This document shows, in pieces, positions 36,591-46,042 of a stretch of 64,000 nucleotides of DNA. The notes under the pieces were generated by a model that made no database searches, had not been told where the DNA came from, and saw nothing but the letters and a program-made list of their open reading frames with translations. The stretch's first letter is position 1; the number at the start of each line of letters is the position of its first letter. A program made the position numbers and the translations under genes. The stretch is from WJKG01 sp964627305 (GTDB lineage: Bacteria; Zixibacteria; MSB-5A5; GN15; FEB-12), in NCBI GenBank assembly GCA_964627305.1, contig CAZVHP010000006.1:1-64000 (forward strand), given 5' to 3'.

Positions 36591-38727
36591 TATCCTGTCC
36601 CTTCTCTACTGATGTCAACACCGCCCCCCTCAATCTGCTGTTATCCTGCAGTTGGCCGCGTCCTGTAAGCGTGATACACGCCTCTGATGCTGTCTCCTGA
36701 CTAAACAGAAGCGTTGCTTCGTCAAATTCCAGACGGTTGCCGGATATCCCGGTTGAGGCATCTGGAAACACCTGTTGGACAAACTGCTCCACCGATCGGT
36801 GGGCAAGTATCGCCGGATCGAACACGATGTCGAGTTGCTCCTGGCTCCCGGGTTCGTGCACCCTGAGTATCAGTGATCCTGAACATACGGCCTCGTCCAT
36901 CAACAGCATCACGACCGGCAGCAGCACATCGAAGACCGTTCCGACCGATAACCTCGTCTGCCCCGCACTCACCAGTTCCGGAGTTATGCGAAGAGTGATA
37001 TTGCGTGTATCGCGAATCTGGCGGGCGAATCCATGAAGCATCCAGTTCAGGTCTTGCAGAAAGCCGGCCAGGGACATCGTCCTCTGGAAATCCGGATACT
37101 CCATCGTCGTCAGGCTGCGCAGGCGCTTCAGATAATCGGTAATGCTGTCCATTGCCTCCCGAACTTTTTCCAAACCCTGTTTAATCGCATCTGTCCCCCC
37201 CGTCGGCCGCGACATCACACCGCTCTCAGCGAGGCTGATCTGCCCCATCACGACTGACAGGTAATCGACAATGTCATGAAAGTAGCCATTCGCCAGCCGA
37301 CTGATCGTCCCCAGGCGTCCACAGCGGTACCTGTCAACATTAGCGCTGTCGGGAACCACCGCGTTCTCGTCGACCGATGCCTGCCTGCGGCTGATCGCAA
37401 GAGCCGAGTTCAACACCTGAGCCGCCCGGAACAGCAGACGTCGGTTCGCCCGAAGCTGCATCCCGGCCGTCTCGCAGCCGAACGCAAACAACGCCGAATC
37501 TTCAGTGATCCCCGGATAGAAAGCCTCGGAGGAGACGTCATCATCTTGACACTGACGCAGGTATCTCTCGTCATACCCCGAGACGTCCACCCGATCGACA
37601 AAGGCAACACCCCGCTCGGTGATCTGTCGTGTAATCTCGTGCGGAAGTCCCTGCCCGTGACGTTCAGAGACCACCCAGTCGTTCGACGCCATCAGACGCA
37701 TAACAACTGAACTGCCATTGGTGTTGTCGTGCAGAACCAGGCGCCTCAAAGGCAGTACTCTGCGTAGTCGCTGCATCACGCGGGTAGCCGCGCGAACAAA
37801 CACTTCACGTCCGCGTTGTCGGCGAAGGTCTCGCTGGATTGATTCCAGTTCCAGCCCCAGCCCGAACTGACGAGCATCGAGCGATTCTGTCAGCCTCGCC
37901 GACTCCACCAGCAGGCACGCCAGTCGACGGTCACAATCGCCGGGCATGGCAGTGGCGACAAGTTGATCAACGCCTTCCTCCGAGATTCCACGATGAATGA
38001 ACAGGAAATTCAGGGGAGCATCGAGAAAACACGTATGCGCCGGAGAAAGCTGCGGCGGTTGAAAATTCCGATGCCGCCGGATGCCATCGATCCATGAACG
38101 CGCCATCTCCTGCGGCACCTCTCGCGGTAGGTTTTCGTACAAGCCGATATCGCCCGCCACCAGCCCGCGATAGTATACTCCGTCATGTTCAGCATAAACA
38201 GCGGACAACAGCCGGTCGCTGTAGTGCGTGAGGCTCTGGAATATGCGGTAATAGTAATCGTCAACCTGCATATCGCTGCCGATCAGACCAGACACCAGTT
38301 CCAGAAGCGGATTATGCCCCCTTGCCTGCTGCGAGGCATCGAAAGCCACAAACGCCTCGCGTAACATCAGCAGCACCTCGGTATCAAAACGGGTGTGCTG
38401 GCGGCTCCGGTCGACAACAACGGCCCGGACCTGTCCGTTTATCAGCACGGGAAAGAGGTTGCCGTCTTCAGTCTCCACCGGGTGTAGCGCCAGACAACTG
38501 TGGCCCGATCCGCTGGCGTGAACCAGCAACTGCTGTCGGAACGAATCCAGCTCCTCCTGCGGCACATACACCCAGGAGTCGTCGAAACTGAGTTCCTCCT
38601 GATCGGTCTCCAGTTGAAACAACTGCGGTATGCCCATCGAGACATACAGGTACGTATCTGCTGGCAGCGACAACCGCCTGAGATTGCCCTGGAGAACGGT
38701 CGATTGTTCGTGTGAAAGGAGCTTCAT
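36583..38727 (-). CDS. cytosolic sensor protein with degenerate histidine-kinase-like C-terminus
   Basis: 714 residues. The N-terminal 450 residues look like two or three GAF-type sensing regions (LLELVSGLIGSDMQVDDYYY; FVRAATRVMQRLRRVLPLRR). Near 475-500, RLANGYFHDIVDYLSVVMGQ aligns with the DHp helix of the neighbouring kinase, with His484 at the phospho-accepting position. The expected N, G1 and G2 boxes of an ATPase domain are not recognisable (VLLPVVMLLMDEAV sits where the N box should be). So it is probably a pseudokinase, or a phosphotransfer/dimerisation partner of the adjacent kinase. Alternative: a highly diverged kinase. Confidence 0.65.
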   Translation of the reverse strand: MKLLSHEQSTVLQGNLRRLSLPADTYLYVSMGIPQLFQLETDQEELSFDDSWVYVPQEELDSFRQQLLVHASGSGHSCLALHPVETEDGNLFPVLINGQVRAVVVDRSRQHTRFDTEVLLMLREAFVAFDASQQARGHNPLLELVSGLIGSDMQVDDYYYRIFQSLTHYSDRLLSAVYAEHDGVYYRGLVAGDIGLYENLPREVPQEMARSWIDGIRRHRNFQPPQLSPAHTCFLDAPLNFLFIHRGISEEGVDQLVATAMPGDCDRRLACLLVESARLTESLDARQFGLGLELESIQRDLRRQRGREVFVRAATRVMQRLRRVLPLRRLVLHDNTNGSSVVMRLMASNDWVVSERHGQGLPHEITRQITERGVAFVDRVDVSGYDERYLRQCQDDDVSSEAFYPGITEDSALFAFGCETAGMQLRANRRLLFRAAQVLNSALAISRRQASVDENAVVPDSANVDRYRCGRLGTISRLANGYFHDIVDYLSVVMGQISLAESGVMSRPTGGTDAIKQGLEKVREAMDSITDYLKRLRSLTTMEYPDFQRTMSLAGFLQDLNWMLHGFARQIRDTRNITLRITPELVSAGQTRLSVGTVFDVLLPVVMLLMDEAVCSGSLILRVHEPGSQEQLDIVFDPAILAHRSVEQFVQQVFPDASTGISGNRLEFDEATLLFSQETASEACITLTGRGQLQDNSRLRGAVLTSVEKGQDNV

Positions 38728-38774
38728 GCACTTTCTTTCAATTCACCGGTGCTCATAACCCGCCAGTTCTCGAT

Positions 38775-40796
38775 TCAATCCGTCGGCAGCACACACTCCT
38801 GCAAACGTCGGGTCGCTTTGTCGATGATGCCCAAGTAGCGGCTCACTTTCTCCGGTTTCATCTGCCGATCCGAACGCAGCATCTCCACCGACCCCAGGAT
38901 TCCCGTCAGTGACGATTTCACCCGGTTGCGACCGCTCATGTCCGTATCCAGACCTCGCAGCACATCCTCGATACTGCGCCGACCAGAGACCGGGCCCGTC
39001 ATGAGCGTCGATAGCAGGCCAGCCACTATGCTCGCGAACTGAATGTCCGCCGATCGGTACTGACGTCGGCTCCAGGTCCGCTGCTCGGCAAGACTGATCA
39101 CCGCGGCCACCCGGTCGTCGATCTTCACCGGTACCAGCAACGCCCCCTTGACACTGCCCCCGAATACCTGCGAGGCCTCAATCTCTGACAGGCGCTCCGC
39201 AGACGTCTCGCGGTTCACCAGTATCGGTCGACCTGTCTGCCTGACCTGTTCATGCAGGGGACACACACTCAGGATGATGAATCCATCAGCCGGGGCGGTA
39301 ACACTGTCTTTGCGCTGGATTGCCAATCCCTGCGACTGCAAGAAAGCCGAAGTGTCATCAAAAGTTGAGATTCGCACCACGCTCGTCCCGATCTCCTGCA
39401 GCAACATCCGACACGTATGGCTGAATATCTCAGACTTCGACTGTCCGACACCGATCTTCTGAGCCAGCGCCGACAGCCGGTCCATCCTGCTGCTCATCGA
39501 ACGACCGGCGTGTTCATGATGCTCCTGCTGGACCAGCCGACCCGTGACGGGCAGGATGCCTGAAGCGATAACTGCGTGGCGCTTTCCGTAAGCTCCACGT
39601 CGTCTGGTGGCCAGCACGACGGCTGCAGTTAGCACTCCGCCCTCGTACATGGGAAGCAACATCATCGATCTCATGCCGCTTCCCGCCAGCAGCCCTTCGG
39701 CTGATGAAAGGCGCTGCAGCTCTGCCTCGCTCAGGACAGTCGGCCGCTCGATTTCGCCGGCCAGGTTAGCCAGCATGGCTGTCTCCCGATTGGATGATCC
39801 GATCTCGGTGAGTACGGTGCCATTCTCCCCCACAGTTATGCGCTGCCGGCACTCCGTGCCATCGGTCAGAAACAGCGAGAAGTACTCCGCCGTCAGGTGC
39901 TCCTGGATAGCGCCAAAAACGGCAACCACGTTGTCCTTCAGTGCCTTGCGCACCGACACACTGGCAGCCGTGCTCTCGGCCACGAGTGCCTGTCGATGGT
40001 ACATCCGCACATACGAACGATCCACGTCCGATGCCAGACGATACCCTATCATGTCGCAGGCCAGCCGCAGGTGCGCCTTTTCTTCGGCTGCCAGCGGCCG
40101 GTCGGTCCACAACAATACCAGTGAAACAATTCTGCCTTTTGCCACCACCGGCAAGATCGCCGTTGGCTGCTCCACGCATTCCGGAAGCTCCTCGATCAGA
40201 CCCGTGGCGGCCCCCTGAAGCTGCTGCAGACCGTCTCTGAGCGCCGGTTCAGCGAAGATCAACTGGCGCAGGGCTGCCTGATCCCAGCCCGACTGCCCGC
40301 ACCCTATGAGAAACGTCCGCAGGGTTCGGCGAGAGACAAGGTAGACGGCTGCCTGTGACAGCCGGAAATGCTCACACATGTAATCCGCTGTCGTGCGCAG
40401 GAGAACCCGATAGCGTCGCTCGACCGCGAGAAGCTGCACCACACGTTTGAGAAACGTGTGCCGCAAAAGCCGCGATTCTGCATACTGCACCTGCTCACGA
40501 TGCAGCGGCAACCAGCTTGAGACCCCGTATACCAGCGACGACACCCCGCCAAGAACCGCAACGGTTATAATCAGATGATAAAATCGTGCATCACCTAACA
40601 GAACCAGTTGGTCAAGAGCCCCGGCTCGGTGATACACCTGCGCCAATGCCACCAGTGATAACAGAATCAGGCCGGACGCAATGTGGCCGTAACTCGTCCT
40701 GTCAACCGCTCGAAGCTGCCTGCGAAACCTGGCCAGAAGCAGCAGGCCGGTCACGAAAAACAACGCCACAATCAACTCAGGCGTGGTCCATTCCAT
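38775..40796 (-). CDS. membrane sensor with GAF-like domains, no kinase domain
   Basis: 673 residues. Three N-terminal membrane helices (LIVALFFVTGLLLLARF; IASGLILLSLVALAQVY; FYHLIITVAVLGGVSSLVYG) are followed by three GAF-like regions: about 110-250, 275-425 (MRSMMLLPMYEGGVLTAAVV) and 440-600 (GALLVPVKIDDRVAAVISLA). The last 60 residues (VKSSLTGILGSVEMLRSDRQ) look like a DHp helix, but serine replaces the histidine and there is no ATPase domain. Probably the input partner of the two genes downstream on the same strand. It ends 47 bases before the pseudokinase gene. Confidence 0.65.
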   Translation of the reverse strand: MEWTTPELIVALFFVTGLLLLARFRRQLRAVDRTSYGHIASGLILLSLVALAQVYHRAGALDQLVLLGDARFYHLIITVAVLGGVSSLVYGVSSWLPLHREQVQYAESRLLRHTFLKRVVQLLAVERRYRVLLRTTADYMCEHFRLSQAAVYLVSRRTLRTFLIGCGQSGWDQAALRQLIFAEPALRDGLQQLQGAATGLIEELPECVEQPTAILPVVAKGRIVSLVLLWTDRPLAAEEKAHLRLACDMIGYRLASDVDRSYVRMYHRQALVAESTAASVSVRKALKDNVVAVFGAIQEHLTAEYFSLFLTDGTECRQRITVGENGTVLTEIGSSNRETAMLANLAGEIERPTVLSEAELQRLSSAEGLLAGSGMRSMMLLPMYEGGVLTAAVVLATRRRGAYGKRHAVIASGILPVTGRLVQQEHHEHAGRSMSSRMDRLSALAQKIGVGQSKSEIFSHTCRMLLQEIGTSVVRISTFDDTSAFLQSQGLAIQRKDSVTAPADGFIILSVCPLHEQVRQTGRPILVNRETSAERLSEIEASQVFGGSVKGALLVPVKIDDRVAAVISLAEQRTWSRRQYRSADIQFASIVAGLLSTLMTGPVSGRRSIEDVLRGLDTDMSGRNRVKSSLTGILGSVEMLRSDRQMKPEKVSRYLGIIDKATRRLQECVLPTD

Positions 40797-41110
40797 GATT
40801 CCTCCTGTGAGTACGCAACCTGTTCTCTTTCACCTTATTATCGGCACAATCCGTGACCGGATTAGTCACGGGCATGAGTATCGCAGACAGCCCCCCTACT
40901 GTGGGCAGATCCCCACCACAATGAACCGCCCGGGTTGAAGTGCTGCTTCAATCGTCACGCCTATCCTGCCCCTCAACAATACATTGCCTAACTAGCTGTG
41001 ACACAGGCACTCAGATTGCTCTGGTTACGACCAAAGAGCTATTCAGAATATCTGCGGAATTTCCGCGGAGTACCTGCGGACAACCGCCCGGTCGGCGGAG
41101 GGAGGTTCAG
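40797..41110. other. 314-base divergent intergenic region
   Basis: Lies between the sensor gene (minus) and the lipoprotein gene (plus). It has a perfect inverted repeat GCGGAA-T-TTCCGC at 41054-41066, about 45 bases before the lipoprotein start, followed by further CTGCGGA-like copies. GGAGG at 41101-41105 is the lipoprotein ribosome-binding site. No gene seen. Confidence 0.55.
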
Positions 41111-41866
41111 ATGAGACACAACGCAGTCAGCAAGTCGATACTATCGATCCTGCTTACAACCCTTGTCGTAAGCTTCGGGTTGATCGGATGCTCCGATGAC
41201 ACTATCGAGCACGTGACCAAATCAACCGAACGATACTGGTTCAGCGACATCACCGACCCTGACTACTTCCCCCTCGTAGAAGGGCTTCGGATTACGTATG
41301 CCGTTACCGGGACCTCGAACACCCAATACCAGACATATTGGATAGGTGCGCCTGCCACATACGGCGGCGCCACCTACTACCCGTGGATCACCGAGAAGAC
41401 CTCGCGTGTCGATACCGCCTGGTTCCGGGAGACGACCACCGGCCTGTATTACTACTCGTCCCTGACAGCCACCCCCGAGTGTATTCTGTCGTACCCGATA
41501 TCTACCGGCACCTCCTGGTCCCAATATGACGTCGACAACATCGAGAGCGACAACAACACTGAACTCAAGGACTTCTTTGGCGGCGATGACCAGGTAGCCA
41601 ATGAGAACGAAAACAACGGCCCCATTGTCGGTAACTTCCCTGTTACCGGTTCCACAACGTTGCTGGCTGAGAAAATCGAACTGCTTGAACTGCAGGACGG
41701 AACGCAGTATGCCGGGGCACTTAAGGTGCGCAATTCAGGCGCCGGCGGGTACAACTGCTACTGGTTTGTGCCCGGCATAGGTTTGGCGCGTTACGCCATC
41801 GGCGCCGCTGACAGCCGGGGCGAGACCGCAGCCGTCGTAGGCGAAATGGTAAGCCACACCCGCTAA
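41111..41866 (+). CDS. lipoprotein of unknown function
   Basis: 251 residues from the ATG at 41111 (GGAGG six bases upstream); the frame is open further upstream without such a site. The signal peptide ILSILLTTLVVSFGLIGC ends in a lipobox (LIGC) and is followed by SDDTIEHV, so Cys would be lipidated and retained in the envelope. The mature part is beta-rich with many Tyr/Thr residues (ATYGGATYYPWITEKTSRVD; GLYYYSSLTATPECILSYPI). No family recognised. Followed by a strong terminator. Confidence 0.75.
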   Translation: MRHNAVSKSILSILLTTLVVSFGLIGCSDDTIEHVTKSTERYWFSDITDPDYFPLVEGLRITYAVTGTSNTQYQTYWIGAPATYGGATYYPWITEKTSRVDTAWFRETTTGLYYYSSLTATPECILSYPISTGTSWSQYDVDNIESDNNTELKDFFGGDDQVANENENNGPIVGNFPVTGSTTLLAEKIELLELQDGTQYAGALKVRNSGAGGYNCYWFVPGIGLARYAIGAADSRGETAAVVGEMVSHTR

Positions 41867-41914
41867 GGTACACCCCGGCAAGTCTCCTGACCCGATACAT
41901 CGCTTGCACGAAAA

Positions 41915-41944
41915 CGGCCGGACTCAGTGCTCTGAGTCCGGCCG
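41915..41944 (+). terminator. Rho-independent terminator after lipoprotein gene
   Basis: CGGCCGGACTCAG and CTGAGTCCGGCCG form a perfect 13-bp stem with a 4-base loop, followed by CTCTCTATCCTG. The symmetrical stem could serve the convergent minus-strand operon as well. Confidence 0.8.
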
Positions 41945-41987
41945 CTCTCTATCCTGTTATCTACTGCGACGCAGCAGATTCGCCCGC

Positions 41988-42638
41988 TCATGCGAACAGC
42001 CGATGATCCACCACTCGCTGATAGTTCTTGAAGTGCACCTTCGCCACCTGTTGCAGCACATCTGTCCCCTGCTCGATAACCAGTCTGCGGCCTGCCCGAT
42101 CTACCAGCGGTGCCGCACCCTTCGGCAGCTCAAAACCGATCTCACCTGAAAGCCGCTCCATCTCCCGCACAAATCCCGCGCGCGCCAGGATGGATGCCGC
42201 CCCCACCTGCGGTATGCTTTCACCACGCTCAATCTGTTCCACGTCAACCGAACAGCCGCGCCGCGCCAGTGCCTGCTCTATCAGGTCCCGCTTACCGAAT
42301 TTGTCACAGACAGCCAGGTCCGCCCGGTGTTCCTTCACCAGTCGGTCGATTGCCTCCGCATGCCCCTCAGCCAGCAGCTTGTTCAGATTCCTGGATTCCT
42401 TCCAGCGACGATTGTACTCAACGGGCGGAATGATTACCAACACGTGCGGATAGTGCGCCCGAAGCCGCTCATCAATGACCAGCAACCTCTTCGGGGCAAT
42501 CTGCTTGGAATCACGGACACCGATCTCAGCAAGGGAACGCAAATCGTCGTCTGGCGCCAGCAATGCCGCAATGACCAGCGAACCGAAGAAATCACCCTTG
42601 CCTGCCTCGTCAACCCCGATGACACGCCGACCGACCAT
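41988..42638 (-). CDS. rnhC: ribonuclease HIII, catalytic core only
   Basis: 216 residues. GVDEAGKGDFFGSLVIAALL is the RNase HIII form of the type-2 RNase H active site (D-E with GKGDFFG rather than GRG); further acids lie in RDSKQIAP, LAVCDKFGKRDLIEQAL and GAASILARAGF. It cuts the RNA strand of RNA-DNA hybrids. Normal RNase HIII has an N-terminal TBP-like substrate-binding domain of about 80-90 residues; here the gene begins directly before the catalytic motif, and EF-P ends two bases upstream, so that domain is absent. Confidence 0.88.
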   Translation of the reverse strand: MVGRRVIGVDEAGKGDFFGSLVIAALLAPDDDLRSLAEIGVRDSKQIAPKRLLVIDERLRAHYPHVLVIIPPVEYNRRWKESRNLNKLLAEGHAEAIDRLVKEHRADLAVCDKFGKRDLIEQALARRGCSVDVEQIERGESIPQVGAASILARAGFVREMERLSGEIGFELPKGAAPLVDRAGRRLVIEQGTDVLQQVAKVHFKNYQRVVDHRLFA

Positions 42639-42640
42639 GC

Positions 42641-43201
42641 TCAGTTGGCCCGCTCCAGGTATTCCCCTGTGCGCGTGTCCACCTTCAACTTGTCACCCTC
42701 TTTGACAAACGGTGGCACCTTGACCACCAGACCGGTTTCAAGCTTCGCGGGCTTCGTGACATTGGAGACCGTGTCGCCCCGCACCACCGGCTCGGTCTCA
42801 ACAACCTCCAGAATAACAGAGGCCGGCAAATCAACCGAAAGAGCCTCATTATCGAGGAACAGCACCCGGTACTCCTGATTCTCCATCAGGTACCACTTGG
42901 CGTCACCGAGATTGTCCACCGGTATACCGATTTGATCGAATGTCTGCGAATCCATGAACCAGAACTCCCCGGTGTTCTCATACAGATACTGCATCTTGCG
43001 CTCTTCCATGTCCGGGGTCTGGAAGCTGTCATTTGAGCCGAATACTTTCTCAATCACTGAACCCGTCTTAATATGCTTGAGCTTCGTTCGAATATTCGCC
43101 TTGCCCCGCCCCATCTTGAAATGCTGATACTCCACTACATAGTACGGCTCGTCATCGACCACAATACGCAGACCTTTGCGGAAGTCCGATGGTGAATACA
43201 T
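42641..43201 (-). CDS. efp: translation elongation factor P, arginine type
   Basis: 186 residues from the ATG at 43201, with AAGGAG upstream. It rescues ribosomes stalled at polyproline. Three domains: KOW-like (1-65), OB (66-128), OB C-terminal (129-186, LPASVILEVVETEPVVRGDT). The tip loop reads HFKMGRGKANIRTKLK; the position normally lysine (K34 in E. coli) is Arg32, as in EarP-rhamnosylated EF-P of Pseudomonas. A lysine follows two residues later. No modification enzyme gene is in the window. Confidence 0.93.
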   Translation of the reverse strand: MYSPSDFRKGLRIVVDDEPYYVVEYQHFKMGRGKANIRTKLKHIKTGSVIEKVFGSNDSFQTPDMEERKMQYLYENTGEFWFMDSQTFDQIGIPVDNLGDAKWYLMENQEYRVLFLDNEALSVDLPASVILEVVETEPVVRGDTVSNVTKPAKLETGLVVKVPPFVKEGDKLKVDTRTGEYLERAN

Positions 43202-43297
43202 ATATGAAATCTCCTTCTTCTTGCCGAATCGACCCCCAATATAGCAAGAATCGCAACCGGCCCAAGACAATTCTGAACGGAGTGTGGACACAAAGGA

Positions 43298-45157
43298 TCA
43301 GCGATGGCAGGCGCCCCGCGTTGCCCCGGTCACCGGTCGATCCTCGTCCGACAGTGTCGGGAAGCCCGGAATGATAATCGTGAAGGTGGTACCCAGTCCT
43401 GCCTGAGATTGCAGCGTAATCCGGCCCCGGTGCAGAGCGACAATCCGTGCCGCCAAAGGCAGCCCCAGACCGGTCCCCGAGGGACGCGACGAAAAAAACG
43501 GCGTGAAGATCCGCTCGCGGTCCTCCGGCGGAATACCGCGCCCGAAATCGCGAATCTCGATCGCGCACATCCCATCGGGCTGGCAATACGTTCGAATGCG
43601 TATGACCGGCCGTTCTCGATCCGAGGCCTCGACAGCATTCTCGACAAGATTGGTCACGGCCTGCTTCATCAGCAAAGGATCTGCCTCGATGCGTCCCTCA
43701 TCTTCAATGTCAACCTCGAACCGCACCGCAGAAGCCTGCTGCTGCATCTGTACGTGCTCTACCACCTCTCGCACCAGGACTCCGGGTTCCGTCGGCTCGG
43801 GACGGAGCTCCATCGGCCGGGCAAAGACAAGGAAGCGTCCCACCAGCCGCTCCGCATCATCAATCTCGCGCCGAAGCGACTCCAGACTGCCGGTATCTTC
43901 GCCGGCCCTGACAGCGCGCCTCTTCAGCAGCGACACATATCCGACCATCGCCCCTATGGCGTTACGAAGCTGGTGCGCCAGCCCGGCCGACATCTCTCCC
44001 AGAGCAGCAAGCCTGCGCTGGCCTTCAAGCTCATCCCGCAGCGACTGGAGCTCCGTCAGGTCATTGATAAGCACTGACACTCCCAGGCAAGCGCCCGAAA
44101 GGTCCTCAACCACCGAGACCGACACTCCCAGCGAGATCCGATTACTCTCGATTGTCTCAAACTCCACCTCCCGGTACTGCCCGGACTGGTGCTCGGTCAG
44201 CGCCTGGCTGATCCACTGCGATATCTCGTCGCTGCGCTCAAACAGGCTCGGCCATGGCTGGCTCTGGAAGTGCGATGGATTGATATCCAGTATGGCCGCG
44301 GCGGCGCGATTGATCTGACTGAGTCGCCCTTCAAGGTCTACCGTAATCACCCCGGAGTCAGTCGAGTTCAACAGATGCTGGTTGAACTGCTCCAGTGAAT
44401 CCGCCCGCGATTGAATCCGGGAGTTCAGGACCCGCAGCTCCTGTTCCTTTGCGCGCAGCTCCGCAATAATGCTTTGATACTCAGCCACGAGCGCTTCCGG
44501 ATCGTCTGCCTCACCGGTCACTGACCGCCCTGCCCTGCGGGCCTCCTGCCCGATCCGCCGGAACGGCGCCGAGATGTGACGGATCAAGAACAGATAAACA
44601 GCCGCAATGATGATCAGCGCTACGACGGTCGCCCAGAAGATCACCTCGCTGGCATCATCCAGCCGCGCCAGATCAGGAATATCCTTGCTCAGCACGAGCA
44701 GAGCCTGCCGCTGTTGAGCTGGCATCGGATAGAGATAGAAATACTCCTCGCCTTTGCCCCTGTTGAGGCTGGATACCGCCCCTCCCAGAAGTTGCGGCGC
44801 CAGGTCAGCAATGTGCTTCAGCGGCAACCGGCGAGCCAGCGATACAAACCACTGGCGCCGTGCCTCAGGATCAGACTCAGGGGGCTGTGATGGAATCAGA
44901 ACCACTCGACTCAGCCCATTGGCCACCGTCAAGGCCCGTTCCTGCTCCGCCGTCAGGCCCGTCACCACCGAGGCTTGCGCCTCCCTGGATATCCTGACGG
45001 CTGCCCGTCCCATGTCGGCCATTACCTGCTCGCGCTGGGCAGACCGGGTCGAATAGACCACGAAGTTCGATACCACATTCAGCGCCAGCATCGCCACAAT
45101 GATCACAAGGAGACCAATATGGATTTCGGACTGATATCTGTGTCGTACAACGGACAT
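43298..45157 (-). CDS. membrane PAS sensor histidine kinase, NtrB-like
   Basis: 619 residues. Two membrane helices (about 13-35 and 172-192) flank a periplasmic domain; a HAMP-like region, coiled coil and PAS (about 258-370, STDSGVITVDLEGRLSQINR) follow. DHp with His395 in AGLAHQLRNAIGAMVGYVSL; ATPase boxes N507 (TNLVENAVEAS), DFGRGIPPE, and SGTGLGLPLA. Complete kinase of the NtrB type, usually paired with NtrC-like sigma54 regulators; one lies at 56943-58292 but not adjacent. Start by ATG at 45157. Confidence 0.9.
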   Translation of the reverse strand: MSVVRHRYQSEIHIGLLVIIVAMLALNVVSNFVVYSTRSAQREQVMADMGRAAVRISREAQASVVTGLTAEQERALTVANGLSRVVLIPSQPPESDPEARRQWFVSLARRLPLKHIADLAPQLLGGAVSSLNRGKGEEYFYLYPMPAQQRQALLVLSKDIPDLARLDDASEVIFWATVVALIIIAAVYLFLIRHISAPFRRIGQEARRAGRSVTGEADDPEALVAEYQSIIAELRAKEQELRVLNSRIQSRADSLEQFNQHLLNSTDSGVITVDLEGRLSQINRAAAAILDINPSHFQSQPWPSLFERSDEISQWISQALTEHQSGQYREVEFETIESNRISLGVSVSVVEDLSGACLGVSVLINDLTELQSLRDELEGQRRLAALGEMSAGLAHQLRNAIGAMVGYVSLLKRRAVRAGEDTGSLESLRREIDDAERLVGRFLVFARPMELRPEPTEPGVLVREVVEHVQMQQQASAVRFEVDIEDEGRIEADPLLMKQAVTNLVENAVEASDRERPVIRIRTYCQPDGMCAIEIRDFGRGIPPEDRERIFTPFFSSRPSGTGLGLPLAARIVALHRGRITLQSQAGLGTTFTIIIPGFPTLSDEDRPVTGATRGACHR

Positions 45158-45233
45158 CGGCGTACACCTGCTCCTTTACCGGGTATATCGGCTGCGAATC
45201 GCGGAATCCAGAGCGAGGCTGAGTCGTAAGAGG

Positions 45234-46016
45234 CTAATTGATCCGGAGGAAGTTCTCGACGTAGAAATTGATTATCCTGTCGCCATACAACATGGCCACC
45301 ACAGCCGCTGTCGCGAGGAAGGGCCCGAACGGCACCACTCGCTGCTGCCTCAGCCCGGGCAGGAAGATCATGAGGATAATCGAAGCCACCAGTCCGATTG
45401 CCGCCCCCCCAATGAACACCAGAATCACCTTCTGCCACCCAAGAAACGCCCCCAGCATGGCCGCCAGCTTGATATCTCCCCCGCCCATCGACTCCTTCTT
45501 GAACAGCCAGTCGCCCAGCATGGCAATCAGCAGCAACGACCCACCGCCGACTACTGCGCCAATAAGAGACGTCGTAATGCCCAGCCCCCCCGGCACCAGC
45601 GATACGCCAAGACCAAGGATGATTCCCGGAACAGTGATAACATCGGGGATGATTTGGAAGTCCAGATCGATCAGGAAGACAGCCAGCAGCGATGACGCCA
45701 GAAACGCGAACACAAACAACTCCACCGACAGCCCCAGCATCCAGTAGAGATACACATAGAACACGCCGTTGATCGCCTCAACCAGCGGATACCTCCACGA
45801 TATCGGCTGCCGGCAGAACCCGCACTCACCTCTGAGAACCAAGAAACTGAGCAGTGGGATGTTGTGATACCAGTGAAGCTGCCGCTCACAGTGAGGACAG
45901 ATCGAACGCTCCAATGCGATTTTCATCCGGCGTGGAATCCGGTAGATCAGGACATTGAGAAACGATCCGACGCAGATGCCATACAGAAAAGCAAACGTAT
46001 AGAATAGCGGCTCCAT
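45234..46016 (-). CDS. pilD: prepilin peptidase (type IV leader peptidase)
   Basis: 260 residues from the ATG at 46016. The N-terminal domain has the zinc cysteines CPHCERQLHWYHNIPLLSFL ... CGFCRQ for methylation; the catalytic aspartates are in LIDLDFQIIPDVITVP and GGGDIKLAAMLGAFLGW. About eight membrane helices. It cleaves and N-methylates type IV prepilins. No pilin gene is nearby. It lies between the NtrB-like kinase and rsmE genes, within the minus-strand cluster. Confidence 0.94.
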   Translation of the reverse strand: MEPLFYTFAFLYGICVGSFLNVLIYRIPRRMKIALERSICPHCERQLHWYHNIPLLSFLVLRGECGFCRQPISWRYPLVEAINGVFYVYLYWMLGLSVELFVFAFLASSLLAVFLIDLDFQIIPDVITVPGIILGLGVSLVPGGLGITTSLIGAVVGGGSLLLIAMLGDWLFKKESMGGGDIKLAAMLGAFLGWQKVILVFIGGAAIGLVASIILMIFLPGLRQQRVVPFGPFLATAAVVAMLYGDRIINFYVENFLRIN

Positions 46017-46042
46017 ATTCGCTCTATCGGCGACATGGACAA

